Part shown: positions 52,223-61,274 of the stretch, piece after piece
Numbering within the stretch: the stretch's first letter is position 1
Layout of the letters: each line of letters opens with the position of its first letter
Origin: [Clostridium] citroniae WAL-17108
Lineage (GTDB): Bacteria > Bacillota > Clostridia > Lachnospirales > Lachnospiraceae
Reading direction: 5' to 3'
Assembly: GCF_000233455.1 (NCBI RefSeq)
Contig: NZ_JH376420.1
Location: 1,362,495-1,426,494 of the forward strand
Length of the DNA: 64,000 bases
Program-made: the position numbers and the translations under genes
The notes under the pieces: model-generated
What the model was told of the DNA's origin: nothing
Seen by the model: only the letters and a program-made list of their open reading frames with translations
The model's database searches: none

Positions 52223-52684
52223 TTATTCAATATTCAATTCAATGTTTCCAGTAAAGTCCTCACACTCAATGCCGATATAATTTCCACCATCAGGAAGTGT
52301 AATTGTGTCACTATAAGTTCCGGTTGTTTCAATCAAAGTGACTGCTTCATCCGATCCAGAAATCCAAAATACTTTTGCAGTACCTTCCGTAACCTCCAAA
52401 GTGCAGTCAATAGACAGCTCCTTACCGGCTTCTCTTTTTATGGAAGTTCCTCCGAACACATACTCTGTATCTGAAAAATTCTCATAATCAGCCGTATAAG
52501 TTCCCGTATAATCATCGATCCCTTTTTCTTTTGTTCCTTCCAAAGATAACTTTCCTGTAAGCTCTATGGTTCCAGCTGACTGAACGATATTATTATAATG
52601 ATCGAGAATTTCATCTTTTGAACAGCCAGAAAGCATAAAACTTCCAAAAAGAACAAATGCCAATGCTAAAACTGTTTTCTTCAT
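52223..52684 (-). CDS. Predicted lipoprotein of the ABC operon
   Basis: A 153-aa protein with signal and lipobox MLSGC (Cys about 21), then a small beta-rich domain. It follows the two ABC permease genes by 7 bases, so it may be an immunity-type lipoprotein (LanI-like role). This role is inference. Confidence 0.72.
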   Translation of the reverse strand: MKKTVLALAFVLFGSFMLSGCSKDEILDHYNNIVQSAGTIELTGKLSLEGTKEKGIDDYTGTYTADYENFSDTEYVFGGTSIKREAGKELSIDCTLEVTEGTAKVFWISGSDEAVTLIETTGTYSDTITLPDGGNYIGIECEDFTGNIELNIE

Positions 52685-52691
52685 AAAATCA

Positions 52692-53471
52692 TCACCAGCC
52701 TTTCTTTGGTGCTACCTTTTTGGCCTTTTTCTTTGTTTGGGTTGCTTCTCGCTCTTTCATGCACAAAATCAAGATGGCAGAAATAACAACAGCAAGCACA
52801 AGACTGCAAGAACAGGTTCCGATATTCCAGTTGACTGCGGTATCATAGCTACGGTAGCCTACCATTCCGAGACTTGCGGTAATCGGATAAAGGTTTGCTA
52901 ATGTCATATTTCCTGCGGCAAACATCCCTCCATATCCATAGACAAAAGCAATGATTACACCGACTAAAAAGCTGCCCGCCCTCCGACAAGTAAGAGCGAT
53001 AATCGGCAGAACCGCAAGATATAAAAAGAAATTAACCGCGGTAATCTGCAAGGTTGCTTTTAGTGCTAAGGAAATTTCAAAGCCGGGAAATCCCACAATC
53101 ATTTCTGCTATGATTGTAAACAGGCTGCATATCAGCCCGAAAATAATAGACAATACGCCGCACACAATCAATTTCCCGGTCAGCAGTTTCTTAAAAGAGA
53201 TCGGCACAGTCAGAATATTTTTCAATGTGTCATCCGTCTGCTCACGAGAAATCATATATCCAGCAATTAGGCTGATACACATCGGAAAAATCATGGACAT
53301 ATTGTTTTTGATGACCTGTTCTGTAAGATAGGCGAAATCCCAAACGGAACCATCATTCGCCATAGAGGTAAACAAGGTCAGCAAGACGGATAGGAGCATG
53401 AGCGCAACACCCGCCCAAAGGATATGATACCTTTTCAATTTATAAAATTCTGTTTTTACAATGCGAACCAT
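52692..53471 (-). CDS. ABC-2 type permease (LanG/MutG-like)
   Basis: A 259-aa protein with six hydrophobic segments and a basic C-terminus. The N-terminus VRIVKTEFYKLKRYHILWAG matches lantibiotic-immunity permeases. Two bases separate it from the next permease gene. Confidence 0.85.
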   Translation of the reverse strand: MVRIVKTEFYKLKRYHILWAGVALMLLSVLLTLFTSMANDGSVWDFAYLTEQVIKNNMSMIFPMCISLIAGYMISREQTDDTLKNILTVPISFKKLLTGKLIVCGVLSIIFGLICSLFTIIAEMIVGFPGFEISLALKATLQITAVNFFLYLAVLPIIALTCRRAGSFLVGVIIAFVYGYGGMFAAGNMTLANLYPITASLGMVGYRSYDTAVNWNIGTCSCSLVLAVVISAILILCMKEREATQTKKKAKKVAPKKGW

Positions 53472-53473
53472 GT

Positions 53474-54259
53474 TTATTCCCCCCTCTGCTTATATAATCT
53501 GTCAATCAGTAAGAACGAAACTAATGCCATGATCCCAAGAATGAATACAACTTGAAATGTTGAAGGAATTAGCCCTGTCATTTGCTCCAAGTCCATTTTT
53601 ATTCCATGAGCCGCCATATCTCCTGCACTCCAAAATGTAGTCAGTGGCGTGGGCAGAAGCCATAACATGGTTTTAGGCAGTGTGTCAAACAATGCCGTAG
53701 CACTCATGTTCAGAACGCTGTAAAAGACACACAGCAAAATGGAAAAAACATAGGTCTTACTGAAAAAGACAACAAGAACAATCAACGGGAGTGTTCCTGC
53801 CGTAATGAAAATTCCTGTTTCAACTGCTAAAAACAATTTATAGCCTGTTCCATAAACTTCTAATGTTCCAAATCCGCAAAGAATTGTTGCAATGGTAGAA
53901 GCCACACAAAAAACAATTCCAAAGAGAAACAGGACAACAATTTTTGCAAGCACCATTTGCGTGCTGGTTACGGGAATTGTACGCAGATTTTTGAATGTGT
54001 CGTTGTCGCGTTCCATAAAAAACAGGATAGCGGCAATCACACCGATAATGCAGGGCAATAAAAACTGGATACCATATCCTAACACCATGTTAAATAGTCC
54101 GTCGAAAGCATCTGCCTGATCCGTATATCGCTCCATCATAGAGGGCGTTGTCATCAGATAAGTCAGCGGGATTGGAAACAGAAAAGCAGCCAGAATAATC
54201 AGCGGAATAAATTTCTTCCGTTTCAATTTCAAAAATTCGCATTTGATTAGTTTAAGCAA
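53474..54259 (-). CDS. ABC-2 type permease (LanE/MutE-like)
   Basis: A 261-aa protein with six hydrophobic segments; N-terminus LKLIKCEFLKLKRKKFIPLI. Overlaps the ATPase gene by 8 bases. Probably forms a heteromeric membrane part with the other permease. Confidence 0.85.
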   Translation of the reverse strand: MLKLIKCEFLKLKRKKFIPLIILAAFLFPIPLTYLMTTPSMMERYTDQADAFDGLFNMVLGYGIQFLLPCIIGVIAAILFFMERDNDTFKNLRTIPVTSTQMVLAKIVVLFLFGIVFCVASTIATILCGFGTLEVYGTGYKLFLAVETGIFITAGTLPLIVLVVFFSKTYVFSILLCVFYSVLNMSATALFDTLPKTMLWLLPTPLTTFWSAGDMAAHGIKMDLEQMTGLIPSTFQVVFILGIMALVSFLLIDRLYKQRGE

Positions 54260-55178
54260 TTCCTTCGCCCCCTGTCACACGCTTGAAGTAATCTTCAAGA
54301 CTTTCTTCACAAGTATGCGCCTCCGATACCTCCAATCCATTTTCTACAAAGGCAGTTACAATTTTCCCCACAGGCAGATCAAGGTTGTGCAGGCGCAGAT
54401 TGTGGTCGTCCTGTATAGAGAAATGGTTTTCATGGAAATTTCGTTCCAAAATTCTTGCCGCCTGCGCAGTATCAGAGAGTGTAAACCGGATATGCTTACT
54501 ACTTTTTTGCTCCAACTCAGCAAGGCTTTCTTCTTCCAGCAATGCACCGTGGTCTATAATTCCAATATCGTCAGCCAGCAAGGAAATCTCCGAAAGAATG
54601 TGACTGGAAATCAAAATGGTTTTTCCTCTTGCGTCGCAAAGCTCCCGAATAAAGGAGCGTACCTCCGCAATACCGATGGGATCAAGACCGTTGATCGGCT
54701 CATCCAAAATTAAAAGTTCCGGATCGTGCATAACAGCAAGGGCGATGGCAAGCCGCTGCTTCATACCAAGAGAATACTGGGAAAAGAGCTTTTTATCTTT
54801 GTAGGGCAGTCCTACCAAATCCAGAGCGTCTTTGATGGCATGATTGTTTGGTACGCCCCGCAGAGTAGCAAAGATACGCAGGTTCTCTGTGCCGGTCAGA
54901 TTGGGATAAAAGCCGGGGGACTCAATTAGGCTGCCGATACGGGGCAGCAATTTCTTTTCATTCCCCTGCAAAGATTTTCCCCAGATTTTGACCTCACCGG
55001 AGGTCGGCTTCGTTAAGCCCAACAACATTTTCATAGTAGTGGTTTTTCCGGCTCCGTTTCTGCCCAGCAGACCATAAATTCTCCCACGCTTCACATGGAT
55101 ATTTAAGTCAGCCACACTCTTTTGTGAGCCGTATTGCTTCGTCAGATTTTTTGTTTCAATGATGTAATTTGTATCCAT
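54252..55178 (-). CDS. ABC ATPase (LanF/BcrA-like)
   Basis: A 308-aa ATPase. Walker A GRNGAGKTT at about 41, signature YSLGMKQRLAIALA at about 134, Walker B LLILDEPINGLDP at about 157. ATG at 55178 has CAGGAGG upstream; repeats for regulator binding lie 40 bases upstream. Expected to expel or shed peptide antibiotics. Confidence 0.9.
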   Translation of the reverse strand: MDTNYIIETKNLTKQYGSQKSVADLNIHVKRGRIYGLLGRNGAGKTTTMKMLLGLTKPTSGEVKIWGKSLQGNEKKLLPRIGSLIESPGFYPNLTGTENLRIFATLRGVPNNHAIKDALDLVGLPYKDKKLFSQYSLGMKQRLAIALAVMHDPELLILDEPINGLDPIGIAEVRSFIRELCDARGKTILISSHILSEISLLADDIGIIDHGALLEEESLAELEQKSSKHIRFTLSDTAQAARILERNFHENHFSIQDDHNLRLHNLDLPVGKIVTAFVENGLEVSEAHTCEESLEDYFKRVTGGEGIA

Positions 55179-55217
55179 ATTCAAAACCTCCTGTTCTGTA
55201 AGGTATTCTATCACGCC

Positions 55218-55258
55218 AACCTTGCATTAACCTTGCCGCAACCTTGCATTAACCTTGC
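55218..55258 (-). promoter_or_regulatory. Four direct repeats upstream of the ABC operon, likely response-regulator sites
   Basis: GCAAGGTT (minus strand; AACCTTGC on plus) starts at 55218, 55229, 55240 and 55251 of the plus strand, exactly 11 bases apart. GATAGAAT at about 55206-55213 could be the -10, putting the repeats at and upstream of the -35. Confidence 0.7.
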
Positions 55259-55284
55259 AATTTAGAATCCGGCCAAAATGACAA

Positions 55285-55311
55285 GGGTTCCCGCCATAAA
55301 GACGGGAACCC
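55285..55311 (-). terminator. Hairpin after the histidine kinase gene
   Basis: GGGTTCCCG / CGGGAACCC, directly past the kinase stop. On the minus strand it is followed by TTGTCATTTT. Confidence 0.7.
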
Positions 55312-55313
55312 GC

Positions 55314-56231
55314 TTAAATCTCCAAAGGAAAAAACAACATAAATTCAGTCCCTTTTCCTGGTACACTTTCAACTGTTATGCTTCCACCCATCTTTTCTAC
55401 AAGCTGGTGGACAATAGAAAGACCAAGACCGCTGCCTTTCTCAGAGCGTCCTTTATCACACTTATAAAGCCGTTCAAAAATGTGTTTCAAATCTTCTTTC
55501 TCAATTCCTACTCCATTATCCGCCAGCAGCAGCTCCATGTTATTTTCCTTCTTTGACAGGACAATTTTGATTTTGTCTGCATGGCTGTGAGCGATTACAT
55601 TTTGAATGAGATTGTTGACGATCCTCATATAGCTGTCCATATCCAATCTTACCCGGACAGGCTGTTCGGGAATATCAATGTCATAATCAACCTGTTTATC
55701 CTCAAAAATCGGTATCCAGTCAATCAGGATATTTCTTGTCAGCTCTGCGGCCTCAACGCTCTGGATTTCTAAAGCAAACTCGTCAGAATTTAACTTGAAC
55801 CAGTCAAAGAGTACATCAATATATTCTTTCAGATCATGGGCTTTTCGTCGGGCGGTTTCAATATCATCATCCCGGTCTCTTCCTGTGACCAGTCCTTTGT
55901 GTGCAGCGTCAAGATACCCAATCAGAGTAGTAAGGGGCGTTCGCACATCATGGGAAAGGCTCGTCATAAGCTGGCGGTTGGTTTCCTCTGTCTGCCGTAC
56001 AGTTGAAAGTCTGCTTTCATAGGCCACAACGATCTCATTGATTTCATAGGCAATAGGTGCTGTCAGTTCATTTGTTGCAGACAAAATACGCCGATTGCCA
56101 TTTCCATTTTTCACATCAACCAGTGCATCGGTCATTTCTGCAATTTGCTTTTTTACACGCCGGACAAGAAAGATGGAGGTCAACACAGCCACAACAGCAA
56201 TCACAATGGACAAGAAAACGATGATTTCCAT
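55314..56231 (-). CDS. Sensor histidine kinase
   Basis: A 305-aa kinase with one N-terminal membrane helix (about 4-24), a HAMP-like stretch, H-box SLSHDVRTPLTTLIGYLD (His about 94), N-box NLIQNVIAHS (about 212), G-box GSGLGLSIVH (about 268). No large extracellular domain, as in intramembrane-sensing kinases that signal cell-envelope drugs. Confidence 0.9.
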   Translation of the reverse strand: MEIIVFLSIVIAVVAVLTSIFLVRRVKKQIAEMTDALVDVKNGNGNRRILSATNELTAPIAYEINEIVVAYESRLSTVRQTEETNRQLMTSLSHDVRTPLTTLIGYLDAAHKGLVTGRDRDDDIETARRKAHDLKEYIDVLFDWFKLNSDEFALEIQSVEAAELTRNILIDWIPIFEDKQVDYDIDIPEQPVRVRLDMDSYMRIVNNLIQNVIAHSHADKIKIVLSKKENNMELLLADNGVGIEKEDLKHIFERLYKCDKGRSEKGSGLGLSIVHQLVEKMGGSITVESVPGKGTEFMLFFPLEI

Positions 56232-56236
56232 GCTGG

Positions 56237-56929
56237 CTACACCTCCTTATTAAACCGGTAGCCAATCCCTTTGACCGTTTGTATATACTTTGGGCTTGAA
56301 GGATTGACTTCTAATTTTTTACGAAGCCGACTGATGATCGCCATAATGTTGCTGTCGTCATAGAAATATTCTTCACCCCATACTTCCTCATAAATCTGCT
56401 GTTTGGTCAAAATTTTTCCTTGATGCTTTGCACAGTACAGGAGCAGATCAAATTCCTTTGGCGGAAGTTCAAAAGTGCCGTTTGCCGTCGTAACAGAACG
56501 ATTTTCAAGGTCAATCTGCAATCCGTCAAAATCCAGTTTTTGCACAGCTCCGGCTTGCTGATTAAAGCGAGTGTAGCGGCGAATGAGAGAAACAATTCGG
56601 GCAATCAGTTCGTCCATATCAAACGGTTTTGTCAGATAATCGTCCGCCCCAGCCCGTAATCCCCGCACTTTAGAAATGCTGTCATTTTTGGATGTAAACA
56701 TCAAAATCGGCAGGCTGTTCTCTTTGCGGATTTCTTCCAGCGTTTCAAAACCATCCATACCGGGCATCATCACATCCAGCACCACAAGCTGATACTCCTG
56801 GTCTTTTAATTTCTGCAAGCCCTCTTTTCCGGTATTACAAAAATCAGCTTCTATATGTTCCGATTGTACGCTGCGTTTAATCAAAGCGCACAGTTCTCTG
56901 TCATCATCTATAATCAAAATTTTATTCAT
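56237..56929 (-). CDS. OmpR-family response regulator
   Basis: A 230-aa regulator: receiver domain with DDD near 10, phospho-Asp in VLDVMMPGMDG (about 53), Lys in KPFD (about 102); winged helix DNA-binding domain at about 130-228. Five bases before the kinase gene. Its likely site is the 11-bp repeat array before the ABC operon. Confidence 0.92.
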   Translation of the reverse strand: MNKILIIDDDRELCALIKRSVQSEHIEADFCNTGKEGLQKLKDQEYQLVVLDVMMPGMDGFETLEEIRKENSLPILMFTSKNDSISKVRGLRAGADDYLTKPFDMDELIARIVSLIRRYTRFNQQAGAVQKLDFDGLQIDLENRSVTTANGTFELPPKEFDLLLYCAKHQGKILTKQQIYEEVWGEEYFYDDSNIMAIISRLRKKLEVNPSSPKYIQTVKGIGYRFNKEV

Positions 56930-57110
56930 GGCGCAGTTCCTTTCCTTGTTTTGTCCGACCATCAATCGGCTTCTCCGCAGTTTTTGGGAGAAGCCAAACA
57001 CCAGCCATTTTCACAGCGCCGGGGATACGCCCTCCGGCGCAATAATAATTTACCCTACGAGGTGTTACGCCCCATTTCTCGGCGGCCTCTTTCAATGTCA
57101 TATAGTCCAT
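56922..57110 (-). CDS. Small helix-turn-helix protein (excisionase/MerR-like)
   Basis: A 62-aa protein: MTLKEAAEKWGVTPRRVNYY and GVWLLPKTAEKPID fit a winged helix of the excisionase/MerR type. Overlaps the response-regulator start by 8 bases, so cotranscribed. Could regulate the operon or act in excision. Confidence 0.75.
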   Translation of the reverse strand: MDYMTLKEAAEKWGVTPRRVNYYCAGGRIPGAVKMAGVWLLPKTAEKPIDGRTKQGKELRHE

Positions 57111-57254
57111 TTCGCACCTCCATAGGATATATTATAGTTCTCTTTCTCGAACAATGCAAGAAACGAAATATGAATTATAAACTTCAACTAACCTGCATAT
57201 AGCAACATTCCACGGGCAAAGTATGAATTATACAATGTAACCGGGTGATGTTAT

Positions 57255-57623
57255 ATGGCGAAAGTTGAAGATTGTCCCGGTTTTGAAACCTTCGGCGCAG
57301 ATGTCAAAGCCGCACGAGAGGCAAAGCGTCTGGCACGAAAAACATTGGCAGAAATGGTTGGGATTGAATGGCGGTATCTTGCCAACATTGAGAATCAAGG
57401 TGCGATTCCGAGCCTGCCTGTGATGATCCAGTTGATTAAGATCTGCGGACTTCCTGTGGAACGGTATTTTAACCCGGAGATCATGCGGGAAGAAAGCGAA
57501 CAGCGGCAACGGGTCAGCCACAAGCTGAAGCTTTGCCCTGAAGAATACCTGCCGATTATCGAAGGTGCCATAGACGGGGCGCTCAAAATGGAACACACTG
57601 CGAAGCAGAAGGAGGACGCATAA
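57255..57623 (+). CDS. XRE-family regulator
   Basis: A 122-aa protein, N-terminal helix-turn-helix GFETFGADVKAAREAKRLAR and RYLANIENQGAIPS. Related to the ICE regulator at 18001, with the same GTAAC-GGGTGA leader. Divergent from the HTH/two-component operon. Confidence 0.85.
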   Translation: MAKVEDCPGFETFGADVKAAREAKRLARKTLAEMVGIEWRYLANIENQGAIPSLPVMIQLIKICGLPVERYFNPEIMREESEQRQRVSHKLKLCPEEYLPIIEGAIDGALKMEHTAKQKEDA

Positions 57624-57650
57624 TCGCGGCCTCCTTCTGGCGTTTCTATA

Positions 57651-57950
57651 TCAAGTTTCCCGGCACTTTTCCCAAAGTTCCCGGCACCTCTGCTGGATTT
57701 CTCCGGTTTCTGTCACAGTCAGCTCGCGGTCATTTCCGGTAATCTTATCTTCCAGAAAGTTGGCGTATGTACCCAACAAAGCGTTCCGTAAATCCTCCGG
57801 AGTTTTCTGTATTTCGGCGCTGTACCAGTCATTCCGGTGAGGTTCCCATGCCATCAATGTATAACCGTGGCTGGTCTGCACCACCTCATACAGAGGATCA
57901 TCATCCAGATATGCCTGAAACACTTTCAAAACCTTTTCAAAGGTCAGCAT
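57651..57950 (-). CDS. Unknown 99-aa protein
   Basis: Helical ends around an amphipathic beta pattern (YEVVQTSHGYTLMAWEPHRN). GGGAGG precedes the ATG at 57950. Lies 16 bases after tnpV, so probably in the recombinase transcript. No domain recognised. Confidence 0.62.
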   Translation of the reverse strand: MLTFEKVLKVFQAYLDDDPLYEVVQTSHGYTLMAWEPHRNDWYSAEIQKTPEDLRNALLGTYANFLEDKITGNDRELTVTETGEIQQRCRELWEKCRET

Positions 57951-57966
57951 TTCCCGCACCTCCCAT

Positions 57967-58326
57967 TCAGCTGCAAATCAGTTCCCTGATTAAAATTTCC
58001 TCAATCTGTGCCGTTAATGTGTTCATCAGCCCCACCCAACGCATAGGATCACAGGCTTTCAGTTCCTCCGTGACACCCGCAGCCTCCATCATGTGAGGTA
58101 ACATGGTGTCCATACGCTCCTGCGCTGTCCGGTCAATCTCTAACAGGTGTGGATACAACTTCTCGCTCATCAGCAGTTGGTTGTAGAGAATAGGACGATG
58201 TTCCTTCAGGTAGGATTTTCGCATCCTGCCGTACTTGCCGATAGAAGTTTCCGGCTGTTCAGAAAGTTTTAGGTTGGGTATATCATAATCTCCACAACGA
58301 ATGTAAGTCAACTTATTCATATTCAT
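57967..58326 (-). CDS. tnpV: TnpV-like protein
   Basis: A 119-aa helical protein; LTYIRCGDYDIPNLKLSEQP and KYGRMRKSYLKEHRPILYNQ match the TnpV pattern of Tn4451-type transposons. It follows the recombinase gene by 20 bases. Function unknown. Confidence 0.82.
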   Translation of the reverse strand: MNMNKLTYIRCGDYDIPNLKLSEQPETSIGKYGRMRKSYLKEHRPILYNQLLMSEKLYPHLLEIDRTAQERMDTMLPHMMEAAGVTEELKACDPMRWVGLMNTLTAQIEEILIRELICS

Positions 58327-58346
58327 GCTCCTTTGCTCCGTGATGG

Positions 58347-60227
58347 TTAAACCGCTGCGCTGGCTGCTATGCTGCCTTTGCGCGGTTCTTCTTTAGGCAG
58401 CTGGCTAACAGTAGAATAAACGCCTTTTTTCATGTCCTCAGCCCGGATCAGGGATTTCTTAGCGTCCATTTCCGCTTTTTTCTTCGCCTTGATTTTGTCC
58501 TCATATCGTTTTTGTGCGCCGCTGGCTTTCCGCTTCAAATAGTTCTGATGAAGCCTGTCCTTGCGTTCTTCTTTTTTCCGCAGTTCTTCCTGTTCCTCCG
58601 TGGTTAAAGGAACCGGCTGTAAGGATGGTGGAATATAGCGTCCTAAAAAATTAAAGTAGATTTCAATTTCCTGCGTGGTATCCTGACTGCCTTTTCGGGA
58701 GCGTTCATGGACAAGGATTTTCTCTACAAACTCGTTGAGCATGGTATTTGTCAGCGTGTCAAAATTCTCGTACTTATCAATCAGGGCTATAAATTTCTCT
58801 GCTGATTTCTGGCTCTGCTCATAGCCGGTAACAGCCTTTTCCAACTCCGCAATTTCAATCTCAAGTGTGTCCTGCTCTTTGGCATACTGTGCATCAAGCG
58901 CCTTATATCGTGTATCCGGCAGCTTGCCGAGGGCGTTATCCTCATAGATTTTGCAAATCAGTTTTTCCAGTTCTCCGGCTCTCTTTTGGGCAGTAGCCAG
59001 ACGCCTGCGCTTTTTCGATATATCGGCACTCTGTTGAGCAACCTGCGTCTCCTGAACAGTGTGAATAAATTCCGTCCGGTCATTTCTCGAATATTCAGCG
59101 ATAGCCCGGAGTGTGTCGGAAACCAATGTCAGAACAGCACTCTCATTGATACGGTGTTGTGTAAGGCATAGTGTCCCACACGGAACTTTGGTATAATTGG
59201 AACAGGTATATTGAGAAATCCGCTTGCCATTGTTGGTGCGGTGGACATACATCTTGCCGCCACAATCGGCACAATAGAGTAAGCCTGTGAGGGGAGCTGC
59301 TTCGCCCCAGCCGTTTGGATAACGCCGTACATTGCTGCGGATTTTCTGCACCAGATCAAAGGTCTGCTGGTCGATAATGGCTTCATGGGTATTCTCAAAG
59401 ATCGTCCACTCGTCCTCAGAAACATAGTGGCTTTTCTTGTCCTTAAAGTGCTTGCGGGTCTTGAAATTGATGGTGTGCCCCAAATACTCTCGTTTTTTCA
59501 AAATGTTCACGATGGTAGATGATCCCCATCCATAGGGGTCTTTGACCGGCTTTGAACGGTTCACACCCTCGTTGAAGCGGGCAAGGTGTACGACAGGAAT
59601 TTCAATCCGGTCTGCGGATAATTTGCAGGCGATCTGATAAGGCCCATATCCCTCCAGCGTGAGGGAAAAGATACGGCGTACCACTTCGGCGGCTTCCTCA
59701 TCTACCAGCCAATGTTCCCGCTTTTCATCCCACAAGTAGCCGTAAATCACGGTGCCTGTCAGGTGCTTACCGCTCATGCCTTTTGACTTAAACACAGAGC
59801 GGATTTTCCGGCTGGTATCACGGGCGTAAAATTCATTCATGATGTTGCGGAACGGGGTAAAATCGTCATCGCCTTTCAGACTGTCCACACCGTCGTTGAT
59901 GGCGATCAGCCGAACTCCACGCTGCCGCAAAACCTCCATGACCTGACCGACCTTCAGATAGTCGCGCCCCAACCGGCTCATGTCCTTGATGACGATTGCC
60001 TCTACACGCCCTGCCTCCACTTCCTCCATCATCGCCAAAAATCCAGGGCGGTCAAAACGGGTGCCTGAGATACCGTCATCGGTAAAGTGCGTAGGGTTTG
60101 GCAGTCCATTCCGGCGGGCAAAATCCTCTAACATCTGTTTTTGGTTGGATATGGAATTGCTCTCGCCCTGTAACTCATCGTCCCGGCTCAGGCGCTCGTA
60201 CAGTGGGGTGATTTTTTCGTTTCTCAT
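58347..60227 (-). CDS. IME2 large serine recombinase (TnpX-like)
   Basis: A 626-aa protein. Catalytic Ser in LYERLSRDD (about 13), IKDMSRLGRD (about 80), recombinase domain at about 165-290, zinc ribbon CADCGGKM (about 335) and CSNYTK, coiled coil at about 400-480, and a basic C-terminal extension (about 555-626) beyond the usual end. Start ATG at 60227 with AGGAGG upstream. Its start lies 92 bases from attR. Confidence 0.92.
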   Translation of the reverse strand: MRNEKITPLYERLSRDDELQGESNSISNQKQMLEDFARRNGLPNPTHFTDDGISGTRFDRPGFLAMMEEVEAGRVEAIVIKDMSRLGRDYLKVGQVMEVLRQRGVRLIAINDGVDSLKGDDDFTPFRNIMNEFYARDTSRKIRSVFKSKGMSGKHLTGTVIYGYLWDEKREHWLVDEEAAEVVRRIFSLTLEGYGPYQIACKLSADRIEIPVVHLARFNEGVNRSKPVKDPYGWGSSTIVNILKKREYLGHTINFKTRKHFKDKKSHYVSEDEWTIFENTHEAIIDQQTFDLVQKIRSNVRRYPNGWGEAAPLTGLLYCADCGGKMYVHRTNNGKRISQYTCSNYTKVPCGTLCLTQHRINESAVLTLVSDTLRAIAEYSRNDRTEFIHTVQETQVAQQSADISKKRRRLATAQKRAGELEKLICKIYEDNALGKLPDTRYKALDAQYAKEQDTLEIEIAELEKAVTGYEQSQKSAEKFIALIDKYENFDTLTNTMLNEFVEKILVHERSRKGSQDTTQEIEIYFNFLGRYIPPSLQPVPLTTEEQEELRKKEERKDRLHQNYLKRKASGAQKRYEDKIKAKKKAEMDAKKSLIRAEDMKKGVYSTVSQLPKEEPRKGSIAASAAV

Positions 60228-60250
60228 AGCTGTACCTCCTGAAACAAAAA

Positions 60251-60310
60251 TGCTCTAAGTGATTGCTTCACTAACCATGACAAAATCATGATTAAGAAGT
60301 CACTTAGAGC
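60251..60310. repeat. 12-bp inverted repeat at the IME2 right end
   Basis: TGCTCTAAGTGA (60251-60262) and TCACTTAGAGCA (60299-60310) are perfect inverted copies. The second overlaps the attP arm, so this may be a second recombinase or accessory-protein site. Confidence 0.6.
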
Positions 60311-60340
60311 ATATATCACCCGCCGCCAATTTGTATTTTT
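60289..60340. other. attR of IME2
   Basis: Element half-site GATTAAGAAGTCACTTAGAG then CATATATCA, core CC at 60319-60320, then VirD4 5' sequence. Confidence 0.82.
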
Positions 60341-61274
60341 TATATTGCTTCACCGCGAAATGGTCGGGGCTGCGTTCTTCTAAATCGGCAAAGAGCAGAT
60401 CAACGGGGCTTTGGTATTCCTCGTCGTCCTCGCGTGCTTCGCTTGCATTGATAAGTTCAAGCAGCGTTGTAAAGTTCATTTCCTCGGCGGGGGCTTCATA
60501 CCAAATGTAGCCGATCAACGCGCAATATAATAATCTCTCGGCTTTCACCCAAAAATCTTCCGCGCTTTTTTCTCCCTCGCCTTTGGTATTGACAATAAGG
60601 GTATTGACAACCTTTAACACGTCCTTTTCGCTGCGGATATAGACAAAGGGGTTATAGTGCATACTTTTCCGAAAGTTTATCGTGTTCAGTACCTTAATGC
60701 GGTAGCCTGCCCGTTGCAGCAGCTTTCCGCACTCGATTAGGACGGTGCCTTTTGGGTCGGTCAAGACGTAGGAAGAATGAAGCTGCATTAAATTAGGCTT
60801 TACGAAAAACCTTGTCTTGCCGCTGCCGCTGCCGCCGATCACCACGACGTTTTTATTTCTCGCATATTTCGGCTGCTTCGGGCGGCTGTTCATGGTAAGG
60901 CGTTCGGTCTGCGTCAAAATGATGTTGTTCTGAAAATCCGGGTCAATGTAGGGCTTTATATCTTCGGCGTTGCCCCATCGGGCAGAGCCGTACTCCGCGC
61001 CCTTGCGGTATTTCTTTGCGTTTTTCCCTTTGACATAGACAATCAAGCGGATAACCACCGCGCCTACAATGCCAACAAGCAAATCCAGCGGGTACACGCT
61101 CGGCAAGGCGTTTTCAAATGCTGCGGAAAATCCTTTTGTGATATTCAGTATCTTTGCGGATATATCCGCGCCGGGGGCAAGTCGCACCGCCTGTCCGACT
61201 TTATCAAAGAGATAGACAAAGAACACATAGGGGATATTCGGAAGTATCAGCTTTTTGTAGTTTATTTGCTTCAT
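60300..61274 (-). pseudogene. VirD4-type coupling protein, 5' part
   Basis: Residues 1-319 are host ICE sequence: membrane helices near residues 8-28 and 47-65, Walker A GGSGSGKTRFFVKPN at about 146. After GG at 60319 come element codons for DICSK and a stop. The ATPase is cut between Walker A and Walker B, so the product cannot work. Restored on IME2 excision to 594 aa. Confidence 0.92.

Larger units (their letters stand above)
44669..60320. mobile_element. IME2: mobilizable serine-recombinase element in the VirD4 gene (about 15.65 kb)
   Basis: Core CC (GG on the coding strand) at 44669-44670 and 60319-60320. Joined inside ends form an attP with arms matching at 18 of 29 positions, including GATTAA and AAGTC. 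Carries recombinase, TnpV, TnpW, DnaC-like, initiator, MobA/MobL relaxase, oriT, toxin-antitoxin, three sigma-like proteins and a two-component/ABC module. No channel genes. Confidence 0.92.
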
